A DNA stretch of 6,065 nucleotides from Bacteroidales bacterium. Its GTDB lineage: Bacteria; Bacteroidota; Bacteroidia; Bacteroidales; JAOZVK01. The position numbers and the translations under genes were made by a program. Location of the stretch: assembly GCA_029938185.1 (NCBI GenBank), contig JAOZVK010000364.1, forward strand, positions 1-6,065. The letters are read 5' to 3'. Each line of letters starts with the position of its first letter. Within the stretch, counting starts at the first letter, position 1. The notes under the pieces are model-generated. The model did no database searches. It was given only the letters and a program-made list of their open reading frames with translations, and was not told the DNA's origin. Positions 1 to 6,012 of the stretch are shown piece after piece.

Positions 1-1
1 A

Positions 2-43
2 GAAGAACTTGAACAAAACAAAGAAGAACTTGAACAAAACAAA
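2..43 (+). repeat. Two perfect 21-bp tandem copies in frame, coding for heptads
   Basis: Positions 2-22 and 23-43 are identical at all 21 bases, and a third unit begins with GAAG at 44 before diverging. Each copy encodes the heptad EELEQNK. The array may continue to the left of the window, since base 1 also fits the end of a preceding unit. A 21-bp unit keeps the frame, so copy-number change would lengthen or shorten a coiled coil without breaking the protein. Confidence 0.85.
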
Positions 44-148
44 GAAGCTCTTATAAACAGTGCCAAACTAATGAAACAAGCAGGTATTTCAACAAAACAA
101 ATACAAGCATCAACAGGACTTACAGAAGAGTTAATACAAAATTTATAA
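2..148 (+). CDS. C-terminal fragment of a probable Rpn-family (PD-(D/E)XK nuclease / putative transposase) protein
   Basis: The reading frame is open from the window edge to a TAA at 146-148, giving 48 residues of a gene whose start and catalytic core lie upstream of the window. The fragment opens with two identical heptads, EELEQNK, then EALINSAKLMKQAGIS and a last helix-turn-helix-like stretch, TKQIQASTGLTEELIQNL. A charged coiled-coil-like linker followed by a short 'hydrophobic helix, G(I/L)S, xxIAxxTGL, xxEIxxL' tail is the usual ending of the Rpn family of recombination-promoting nucleases, which are often annotated as nuclease-family transposases in Bacteroidota. The family call rests only on this tail, because the nuclease motifs are not in the window. 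The gene ends 91 bp before the end of the convergent radical SAM gene. An unrelated coiled-coil protein with a similar tail is the main alternative. Confidence 0.6.
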   Translation, partial: EELEQNKEELEQNKEALINSAKLMKQAGISTKQIQASTGLTEELIQNL

Positions 149-239
149 CTATCCTTTCCAATAGGGAAATCCATTATATAGGCAAGGGTGTAAACCCGTG
201 TAAATGATATGTATGCAACATTAAACAAATAGAAAGACC
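149..239. other. Convergent spacer with two weak hairpins and a 10-bp-period repeat
   Basis: This 91-bp spacer lies between two genes that end towards each other, so terminators for both strands are expected here. I see a 5-bp stem, TTTCC at 155-159 pairing with GGAAA at 165-169. A second hairpin, GGGT at 186-189 with ACCC at 194-197, closes a GTAA (GNRA-type) loop. GTGTAAA occurs twice, at 188-194 and 198-204. Neither hairpin is followed by a T-run on either strand, so a classical intrinsic terminator cannot be claimed. No gene is visible in the spacer. Confidence 0.3.
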
Positions 240-1130
240 TTACAAACCTCTTTGCCACTCTTCTCTTAAATTGGCTTTATCAATATTGTTTATTGCAAAA
301 TCAATATTATTTAAAATCTTATTTTTATCTTTTGATAAAATTCCTTTTAATACAAGATAATTTGAAGCGTGGTCGCTACGAAAAACTGTACTATTAAGTT
401 CAGTAGTTTCAATAAATATTTTTAGTTCTTTAATTAATTCAATAGTATTCATAGGTTTATACTCTCCATTGAATCTATCTTTATAATGATTTTCGCCAAA
501 TGGAAAACTTAGTACTAGTGTAGATGCAAACTCTGGTTGCGTAATGTTTATAACTTTTGCCGAATTTATTGCATGTTGTTCACTATATACCTGTCCACCA
601 AGTCCATTTAGTACCATTACTGATGATTTTATACCTGCATTTTTAGCATTTAAAAGTCCTTTAACAGTAGAATCAAATGTTTCACCTTTATTAACCAACT
701 TTAGCAATTCGTTATCACCAGATTCAATTCCAACATAAACCATACTTAAACCAGAATCTTTTAGTTGTTTCAATTCGTTAATTGTTTTTGTTGATAAATC
801 TTTTGGCTTTGCATAGGCTGATATTCTTCTTATTCTTGGAAAATTACTATTAATAGAATCTAATATTTTTATTAATTTTGGGGTTGATAAAACCATTGCA
901 TCACCATCAGCCAAAAATATTTTTTGAATACTACTATCAATTGATGCAATTTGATTTATTTCGTCTATAATGTCATTTGGATTACGTACTTTAAATTTTT
1001 TAGTTGAGTACATTTCGCAAAAAGAACAACGATTCCACGAACAACCTAATGTTAATTGTAAAATTAATGAATAAGCTTCGCTAGGAGGTCTAAATAATGG
1101 CGTATCGTAATTTATTGGTAAATAATTCAT
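240..1130 (-). CDS. Radical SAM protein with CX4CX2C cluster motif, function unknown
   Basis: This is a complete 296-residue gene reading leftward. The 4Fe-4S/SAM motif is C30-x4-C35-x2-C38, inside LTLGCSWNRCSFCEMY, one residue longer in the first gap than the standard CX3CX2C. Other radical SAM landmarks follow in order: a strand with ADGDAMVL (about 74-81, SAM-binding GGE-like position), YVGIESG (132-138) and VLNGLGG (173-179). Near the C-terminus is DHASNYL (from D253), which I recall as a conserved tail motif of this uncharacterised family. C30, C35 and C38 are the only cysteines in the protein, so there is no SPASM/Twitch auxiliary cluster, and at this length no B12-binding or TRAM domain. 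The enzyme should be cytoplasmic and cleave SAM to a 5'-deoxyadenosyl radical, but the substrate is unknown. The start at 1130 gives the expected short N-terminus before the cluster. It is transcribed divergently from secA with a 128-bp gap, so no functional link is implied. Radical SAM assignment is firm; any substrate would be a guess. Confidence 0.93.
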   Translation of the reverse strand: MNYLPINYDTPLFRPPSEAYSLILQLTLGCSWNRCSFCEMYSTKKFKVRNPNDIIDEINQIASIDSSIQKIFLADGDAMVLSTPKLIKILDSINSNFPRIRRISAYAKPKDLSTKTINELKQLKDSGLSMVYVGIESGDNELLKLVNKGETFDSTVKGLLNAKNAGIKSSVMVLNGLGGQVYSEQHAINSAKVINITQPEFASTLVLSFPFGENHYKDRFNGEYKPMNTIELIKELKIFIETTELNSTVFRSDHASNYLVLKGILSKDKNKILNNIDFAINNIDKANLREEWQRGL

Positions 1131-1164
1131 TATAATTTATTTTATCAAAAATTTTATTAAAACA

Positions 1165-1172
1165 CAAAGTAA
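1165..1172 (-). promoter_or_regulatory. Possible -7 element for the radical SAM gene
   Basis: On the minus strand this reads TTACTTTG, one mismatch from the Bacteroidota -7 consensus TAnnTTTG, and lies 34 bases upstream of the start codon. No convincing -33 TTG/TTTG is present at the usual distance; only a T-run sits there. It is offered as the best candidate in the divergent spacer, not as a firm site. Confidence 0.25.
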
Positions 1173-1198
1173 ATATATTAATTTATATTAAAAAAATG

Positions 1199-1206
1199 TA
1201 ATTTTG
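1199..1206 (+). promoter_or_regulatory. Probable secA promoter, -7 element TAATTTTG
   Basis: TAATTTTG matches the Bacteroidota primary-sigma -7 consensus TAnnTTTG at every fixed position. It is 52 bases upstream of the secA ATG, which implies a leader of roughly 45 nt. A -33 TTG is not evident in the AT-rich sequence before it. The leader holds no upstream reading frame of the SecM type and no purine-rich ribosome binding site near the ATG, as is usual for this phylum. Confidence 0.5.
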
Positions 1207-1258
1207 CGTTTTATTTTCAATTGAAGAAATAGAATATTCATAATAATATTGATATATA

Positions 1259-4200
1259 ATGAGCATAGTAACGAAAGTTTTAGATAAGGTTTTTGGTAAA
1301 AAATCTGATAAAGATAGAAAAGCAATTGAACCCACAGTTGATAAAATAAATGAAATATATAGTCAATTAAAAGAAATAAGCAATGATGCTTTACGTCAAA
1401 AAACTATTGAACTAAAGGAAGTTCTAAATAAAGAAGTTAGTAGTGAAAAAGATAAAGTAAATGATTTGAAAAAAGATATTGAAAATCTTGATATTTCTAA
1501 AAGAGAAGAGCTATATAAAGAGGTAGACGATATTGAAGACCTGATAGATAAAAAACTGAAAAATAAACTTGATGATATTTTACCAGAAGCATTTGCAATA
1601 ATGAAAGAAACTGCAAGGCGTTTTTTCGATAATGATTTTATTGAAGTCACAGCAAATGAAAATGATAAAAATATTGCAACAGTAAAAGATAGTGTTAAAA
1701 TTTCAGGAACTAAAGCAAAATATAATTCAAGTTGGACAGCTGGAGGAAATCAAATAAGGTGGAATATGATTCACTATGATGTTCAGCTAATTGGAGGAGT
1801 GGTACTTAATATTGGTAAAATTGCCGAAATGGCAACTGGTGAAGGTAAAACTTTGGTTGCAACATTACCTGTTTTTTTGAATGCACTAACTGGCAGAGGA
1901 GTACATATTGTTACTGTTAATGATTATCTTGCACGACGTGATGCTGAATGGATGGGACCTCTATACGAGTTTCACGGTCTATCTGTTGATTGTATTGATA
2001 ATCATCAACCAAACTCAGATGATAGAAGAAAAGCCTATATGGCAGATGTAACATTTGGAACAAACAATGAATTTGGCTTTGACTACCTAAGAGACAATAT
2101 GGCTATTAGTCCCGAAGATCTCGTACAACGAAGACATAATTATGCAATTGTTGATGAGGTAGACTCAGTTTTAATTGATGATGCAAGAACTCCATTAATT
2201 ATTTCGGGTGCTGTACCAAGAGGTGATAAACATGAATTTGATTTATTAAAACCCAAAATTGCAACACTTGTTGATGTTCAAAAAAAATTAGTAAGCCAAT
2301 TACTATCAAAAGCAAAGCAACTTATCAAAGAAGATGATACTAAAGAGGGTGGTATTTTATTATTAAGAGCATTTAAAGGACTTCCCAAAAACAAGGCTAT
2401 AATTAAATATTTAAGCGAACAAGGCATGAAAACCTTAATGCTTAAAACCGAAGATGTATACTTAGCCGAAAATGCTAAAAGAATGCCAGAGATAACAGAT
2501 GATTTGTATTTTGTTATTGATGAAAAAAACAATTCCATAGACCTTACTGACAAAGGTATAGATTTGATTACTGCAGGTTCAGACGACCCTGAATTTTTTA
2601 TTCTACCTGATATAGGAAGCGAGATTGCAGAAATAGAAAAATCTGATTATCTTGATACTGAAAAAGAAGAAAAAAAAGATAAACTCCATGCTGATTATGC
2701 AATTAAATCTGAAAGAGTTCACACAATTAATCAGCTATTAAAAGCATACACTCTTTTTGAAAAAGATGTTGAATATGTTGTAATTGACAATAAAGTAAAA
2801 ATTGTAGACGAACAAACTGGTCGTATCATGGAAGGTCGTAGATATTCCGATGGACTACACCAGGCAATTGAAGCCAGAGAGAATGTAAAAATTGAAGCTG
2901 CAACACAAACTTTAGCAACTGTTACTCTTCAGAATTATTTTAGAATGTATAAAAAATTGGCAGGAATGACAGGAACTGCCGAAACTGAAGCAGGTGAACT
3001 TTGGGACATCTATAAATTAGATGTTGTTGTAATACCAACAAATAAACCAATTGTTAGAGATGATAGAAATGATTTGGTATACAAAACAAAAAGAGAAAAA
3101 TATAATGCTATAATTGGCGAAACTCTTGATTTAGTAAACGAAGGAAGACCTGTTTTGGTTGGAACTACATCTGTTGAAATTTCAGAACTTTTGAGCAGAA
3201 TGTTAAAAATGAAATCAATAAAACATAATGTTCTTAACGCCAAAATGCACAAACGCGAAGCAGATGTTGTTGCTGAGGCTGGCATAAAAGGAAATGTAAC
3301 AATTGCTACAAATATGGCAGGTCGTGGTACCGACATTAAACTGTCAGATTATGTTATTAGTAATGGAGGACTTGCAATTATAGGTACCGAAAGACACGAA
3401 TCGCGAAGGGTAGATAGGCAGCTTAGAGGACGTTCTGGTAGACAAGGTGATGCAGGAGAATCACAATTCTTTGTGTCACTCGAAGATGATTTAATGAGAA
3501 TGTTTGGTTCCGACCGTATATCTAAACTCATGGATAGAATGGGGGTTGAGGACGGTGAAGTGATACAACATTCTATGATTTCAAAATCAATTGAAAGAGC
3601 TCAAAAGAAAATTGAAGAAAATAACTTTGGAATACGTAAAAGACTTCTTGAATACGATGATGTTATGAACTCGCAAAGAGAAGTAATTTACAAACAACGA
3701 AGACACGCATTACATGGTGAGCGAATTGGAGTTGATATTGCTAATATGATGTATGATGTATGCGAAAGTATTGTTTTTGAAAATCATGGAAATTCTGATT
3801 ACGAATATTTCAAAAATGAACTAATACTTGTTTTATCAATCAGTAGTTCTGTAGATGAGAGAGATTTTATCAAAAAAAATCCATCAGAAATTACTGAAAT
3901 AATATATGGAGAACTAATTGATTCATTCAATCGAAGAGTAAAAAAAATACAAGAACAATCATTTCCTGTAATAGAAAATGTTTATAAAAAACAAAAACAT
4001 CGTTACAAAAAAATAGAAGTTCCTATTTCCGATGGTTCAAAAATATATAATGTTGTAGTTGATCTTAAAAAAGCATACGAATCAAAAGGAAAAGAGCTTG
4101 TTGTCGGTTTTCAGAAATCTACTGTTTTAGCTACAATTGATGAATTCTGGAAAGAACATTTAAGAGAAATGGACGAATTAAAGCAATCAGTCCAAAATGC

Positions 4201-4525
4201 AACATACGAACAAAAAGACCCTTTGTTGATTTATAAATTTGAATCGTTCGAACTTTTCAAACAAATGGTCGATAAAAACAACAGAGAGGTTGTTTCTTCA
4301 TTAATGAAAGGAAACATATATACTTTTGACGAGTCGCAAGTAAAACAAGGTGTTGACAGAAGAACTGATTATAGTAAATATAATACTGAAAAAGGAGAAG
4401 AAAATAATCCTAAAAAATCAGAGGAAAAACCACAACCAGTAAGAGTAGAAAAGAAAACAGGACGAAATGCACCTTGCCCATGCGGTAGTGGTAAGAAATT
4501 TAAACATTGTCACGGTCGAAGTTAA
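1259..4525 (+). CDS. secA: Preprotein translocase subunit SecA
   Basis: SecA is the ATPase that pushes unfolded preproteins through the SecYEG channel. It cycles between the cytosol and the inner membrane. Landmarks in order: Walker A MATGEGKT (191-198), Walker B DEVD (299-302) followed by SVLIDDARTPLIISG, TGTAETEA (571-578) at the start of the second nucleotide-binding domain, NMAGRGTD (685-692), QLRGRSGRQGD (721-731, arginine finger region), and WKEHL (964-968) in the helical scaffold/two-helix finger region. At the end is a zinc-binding SEC-C tail with C1073, C1075, C1084 and H1085, reached by a charged disordered linker (about 1040-1070). At 1088 residues it is nearly 190 longer than E. 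coli SecA (901). The extra length is mainly a helical charged insert at about 56-108, a second at about 120-165 before HYDVQLIGG, and one at about 335-414 in the PPXD region before YFVIDEKN. These fit the Bacteroidota type of SecA. The N-terminus MSIVTKVLDKVFG fits the family, supporting the chosen start. All catalytic motifs are intact. Confidence 0.99.
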   Translation: MSIVTKVLDKVFGKKSDKDRKAIEPTVDKINEIYSQLKEISNDALRQKTIELKEVLNKEVSSEKDKVNDLKKDIENLDISKREELYKEVDDIEDLIDKKLKNKLDDILPEAFAIMKETARRFFDNDFIEVTANENDKNIATVKDSVKISGTKAKYNSSWTAGGNQIRWNMIHYDVQLIGGVVLNIGKIAEMATGEGKTLVATLPVFLNALTGRGVHIVTVNDYLARRDAEWMGPLYEFHGLSVDCIDNHQPNSDDRRKAYMADVTFGTNNEFGFDYLRDNMAISPEDLVQRRHNYAIVDEVDSVLIDDARTPLIISGAVPRGDKHEFDLLKPKIATLVDVQKKLVSQLLSKAKQLIKEDDTKEGGILLLRAFKGLPKNKAIIKYLSEQGMKTLMLKTEDVYLAENAKRMPEITDDLYFVIDEKNNSIDLTDKGIDLITAGSDDPEFFILPDIGSEIAEIEKSDYLDTEKEEKKDKLHADYAIKSERVHTINQLLKAYTLFEKDVEYVVIDNKVKIVDEQTGRIMEGRRYSDGLHQAIEARENVKIEAATQTLATVTLQNYFRMYKKLAGMTGTAETEAGELWDIYKLDVVVIPTNKPIVRDDRNDLVYKTKREKYNAIIGETLDLVNEGRPVLVGTTSVEISELLSRMLKMKSIKHNVLNAKMHKREADVVAEAGIKGNVTIATNMAGRGTDIKLSDYVISNGGLAIIGTERHESRRVDRQLRGRSGRQGDAGESQFFVSLEDDLMRMFGSDRISKLMDRMGVEDGEVIQHSMISKSIERAQKKIEENNFGIRKRLLEYDDVMNSQREVIYKQRRHALHGERIGVDIANMMYDVCESIVFENHGNSDYEYFKNELILVLSISSSVDERDFIKKNPSEITEIIYGELIDSFNRRVKKIQEQSFPVIENVYKKQKHRYKKIEVPISDGSKIYNVVVDLKKAYESKGKELVVGFQKSTVLATIDEFWKEHLREMDELKQSVQNATYEQKDPLLIYKFESFELFKQMVDKNNREVVSSLMKGNIYTFDESQVKQGVDRRTDYSKYNTEKGEENNPKKSEEKPQPVRVEKKTGRNAPCPCGSGKKFKHCHGRS

Positions 4526-4535
4526 GCAAAAATCT

Positions 4536-4546
4536 TAGCGAAGCTA
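4536..4546. other. GAA-triloop mini-hairpin just after secA
   Basis: TAGC, GAA, GCTA forms a 4-bp stem with a 3-nt loop, starting 11 bases after the secA stop codon. Its core GCGAAGC is known as an unusually stable DNA mini-hairpin. No T-run follows, so it is not a standard intrinsic terminator; it could protect the 3' end of the secA message or be chance. Confidence 0.3.
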
Positions 4547-4571
4547 TACTGCAATGGTTATAACTTACATT

Positions 4572-4631
4572 TTTGAATTACATAACTCCAATTTGAATTA
4601 CATAACTCCAATTTGAATTACATAACTCCAA
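4572..4631. repeat. Three perfect tandem copies of a 20-bp repeat between secA and tsaD
   Basis: The unit TTTGAATTACATAACTCCAA occurs at 4572-4591, 4592-4611 and 4612-4631 with no mismatch. A degenerate earlier copy may precede it (TATAACTTACATTTTTGAAT ends in the first unit). The sequence after the third copy starts like a fourth (CCAACTTTGA against CCAATTTGA) before turning into the palindrome at 4630-4662. The array is non-coding: it lies between two complete genes, and a 20-bp unit would not preserve a reading frame when copy number changes. Perfect identity suggests recent slippage expansion. Spacing close to two DNA helical turns would also suit repeated binding sites on one face. Confidence 0.95.
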
Positions 4632-4662
4632 CTTTGACAAAGTTTTAAACTTTGTCAAAGTT
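4630..4662. repeat. 33-nt palindrome (15-bp perfect stem, 3-nt loop)
   Basis: The left arm AACTTTGACAAAGTT (4630-4644) is exactly complementary to the right arm AACTTTGTCAAAGTT (4648-4662), with loop TTA. Each arm is itself nearly palindromic (AACTTT, 3 nt, AAAGTT), so the arms also form a direct repeat differing at one central base. The DNA or RNA could therefore fold as one long hairpin or two small ones. It is well placed to end secA transcription, but no T-run follows on either strand. A REP-like dispersed intergenic element is the other reading. It abuts the 20-bp array on the left and the tsaD -7 element on the right. Confidence 0.95.
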
Positions 4663-4669
4663 AAATTTG
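4662..4669 (+). promoter_or_regulatory. Probable tsaD promoter, -7 element TAAATTTG
   Basis: TAAATTTG matches TAnnTTTG at every fixed position and lies 81 bases upstream of the tsaD ATG, implying a leader of roughly 75 nt. Its first T is the last base of the palindrome. The expected -33 region would therefore fall inside the palindrome, near its loop and left arm. The nearest TTTG copies (4633-4636 and 4651-4654) are not at the usual 18-21 bp spacing. Confidence 0.45.
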
Positions 4670-4750
4670 CGATCATTCTGAGTATACAAACAAAATTGCT
4701 AATAAACTTTATTTTTTAACACAGCTTTACTGAGGCAAATTATATTACCA

Positions 4751-5779
4751 ATGAGTAAAAATGATATTGTAATATTAGGAATAGAATCATCATGTGATGA
4801 TACATCTGCTGCTATTGTTAAAGACGGTGTAGTATTATCAAATATAATTGCAAACCAAGATATTCATAAAGCATATGGCGGAGTTGTACCAGAGCTTGCT
4901 TCAAGAGCACATCAACAAAATATTATACCTGTGGTTGATGCTGCCATAAAGCAGGCTGGTGTTAGTATTTCAGAAATAAGTTCAATTGCTTTTACAAGAG
5001 GACCTGGATTACTGGGTTCATTACTTGTTGGTACTTCTTTTGCAAAAGGTTTTGCTCTTGTAAATAATATTCCTTTGGTAGAAGCAAATCATTTGCAAGC
5101 TCATGTTTTGGCTCATTTTGCTAAAGAAAAAGGTATGGAAATCAAATCGCCTGAGTTTCCTTTTTTATGCTTATTGGTATCTGGTGGGCATACTCAGATA
5201 ATTAGAGTAAATGATTACTTTGAAATGGAAATTCTTGGAAATACTATAGATGATGCAGCAGGTGAAGCTTTCGATAAATGTGCCAAAACAATTGGATTAT
5301 CATATCCAGGAGGACCTTTGGTTGATAAACTTGCAAAATTAGGAAACGAAAAAGCATTTACTTTTACAAAACCCAAAGTAGCAAATTTAGATTTTAGTTT
5401 TAGTGGACTAAAAACTGCATTTCTCTATTTTGTAAGAGACAGAGTTAAAGAAAATAAAACTTTTGTTAAAGAAAATATTAATGATTTATGCGCCTCAATA
5501 CAATATACAATTGTTGATATTTTACTAAATAAACTTAAACTCGCATCGAAACAAACAGGAATAAAAAATATTGCAATAGCAGGAGGTGTTTCTGCAAACT
5601 CTAAGCTAAGAAATACCTTGATAAGCGAATCAACTAACAATAATTGGAATGTTTATATTCCTGAATTTAAATATACTACTGATAATGCTGCAATGATTGC
5701 AATAACTGGTTATTATAAATATTTGCGAAACGAATTTGTTGAACAAGATGTTGCTCCAATGGCAAGAATGAAATTTTGA
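4751..5779 (+). CDS. tsaD: tRNA N6-threonylcarbamoyladenosine transferase TsaD
   Basis: TsaD transfers the threonylcarbamoyl group from threonylcarbamoyl-AMP to A37 of tRNAs reading ANN codons, working in the cytoplasm with TsaB and TsaE; the TC-AMP is made by TsaC/TsaC2. None of these partners is in the window. The protein is 342 residues, normal for bacterial TsaD, and has the ASKHA (Kae1/YgjD) fold. Visible motifs: GIESSCDDTS (10-19); NHLQAH with metal ligands H114 and H118; LVSGGHTQ (142-149); GEAFDK (171-176); GGVSAN (278-283), a nucleotide-contact loop; and TDNAAMIA with D311 as the third metal ligand (equivalent to D300 in E. coli). All expected active-site residues are present. The chosen ATG begins six residues before the conserved VILGIESS strand, as expected. 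No Shine-Dalgarno sequence precedes it. It is 225 bp from secA and probably has its own promoter. Confidence 0.98.
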   Translation: MSKNDIVILGIESSCDDTSAAIVKDGVVLSNIIANQDIHKAYGGVVPELASRAHQQNIIPVVDAAIKQAGVSISEISSIAFTRGPGLLGSLLVGTSFAKGFALVNNIPLVEANHLQAHVLAHFAKEKGMEIKSPEFPFLCLLVSGGHTQIIRVNDYFEMEILGNTIDDAAGEAFDKCAKTIGLSYPGGPLVDKLAKLGNEKAFTFTKPKVANLDFSFSGLKTAFLYFVRDRVKENKTFVKENINDLCASIQYTIVDILLNKLKLASKQTGIKNIAIAGGVSANSKLRNTLISESTNNNWNVYIPEFKYTTDNAAMIAITGYYKYLRNEFVEQDVAPMARMKF

Positions 5780-5800
5780 AAGGGAATTTGTTGAGCTTTT

Positions 5801-5869
5801 AAGTTTTTTGACATATTTAATCTTGCTTGTACACTGTATATAAGTACTATTACAAAAGTTTTCTGACAT
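5801..5869. repeat. Imperfect direct repeat pair downstream of tsaD
   Basis: AAGTTTTTTGACAT (5801-5814) recurs as AAGTTTTCTGACAT (5856-5869), 13 of 14 bases identical with starts 55 bp apart. The rest of the 233-bp gap (5780-6012) shows no credible gene; the only long frame crossing it runs antisense out of tsaD. In a sequence this AT-rich the pair could be chance, though the shared GACAT gives it some weight. Confidence 0.35.
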
Positions 5870-5931
5870 TTACTTGTTCATAACTTCCTGATTAAATTGC
5901 ATTTGTACTAATGCGTAAGCAACTAATAAAT

Positions 5932-5944
5932 AGGTCGAAGACCT
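5932..5944. terminator. Weak hairpin AGGTC-GAA-GACCT, possible terminator
   Basis: A 5-bp stem (5932-5936 with 5940-5944) closes a GAA triloop, the same loop as the mini-hairpin after secA. Six T residues (5959-5964) follow, but 14 bases beyond the stem, so the spacing is wrong for a classical intrinsic terminator. It lies about 150 bp beyond the tsaD stop and just upstream of the next promoter. A second 5-bp hairpin, GCATT with AATGC (5899-5914), precedes it. Confidence 0.25.
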
Positions 5945-5977
5945 TAAAATGATATAGATTTTTTATGAAATTTGTTG

Positions 5978-5985
5978 TATCTTTG
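5978..5985 (+). promoter_or_regulatory. Probable promoter of the last gene, -7 element TATCTTTG
   Basis: TATCTTTG within TTGTATCTTTG is a textbook Bacteroidota -7 element (TAnnTTTG) and lies 27 bases before the ATG at 6013, giving a leader of about 20 nt. A T-rich stretch (5959-5964) occupies the -33 region, without the G of TTTG. AAGGA at 5990-5994 is too far upstream of the ATG to be a normal ribosome binding site. Confidence 0.6.
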
Positions 5986-6012
5986 TAAAAAGGAAATTTA
6001 AATAAACAAATT

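Noticed and set aside
544..738. Plus-strand 64-residue frame with several cysteines opposite the radical SAM gene
   Set aside because: It is complementary to conserved radical SAM coding sequence, including the GIESG region; its cysteines have no motif spacing.
1077..1086. Ten-base match (TAGCGAAGCT, minus strand) to the mini-hairpin after secA at 4536-4545
   Set aside because: Here it is simply the codons for S-E-A near the radical SAM N-terminus; the hairpin's final base is not matched, so I treat it as coincidence.
1396..1650. Antisense open frame inside secA (and similar ones at 2278-2553, 3010-3336, 3349-3531)
   Set aside because: They lie opposite a fully conserved secA, have low-complexity Ser/Phe/Leu-rich translations typical of antisense to Lys/Glu-rich coding, and match no family I know.
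4572..4631. CRISPR array
   Set aside because: The 20-bp units are directly abutting with no spacers, and no cas gene is nearby.
4630..4662. Classical rho-independent terminator
   Set aside because: The stem is strong in length but AT-rich, and no T-run follows on either strand; termination is possible but not shown by sequence.
5808..5842. E. coli-like promoter TTGACA followed by TATATA
   Set aside because: The gap between the two hexamers is about 23 bp rather than 17, and the host appears to use the TAnnTTTG type of promoter.
5425..5869. Antisense open frames at 5425-5640 and 5630-5869 opposite tsaD and into the spacer
   Set aside because: They mostly shadow conserved tsaD codons, show no recognisable motif, and have no convincing promoter or start context.
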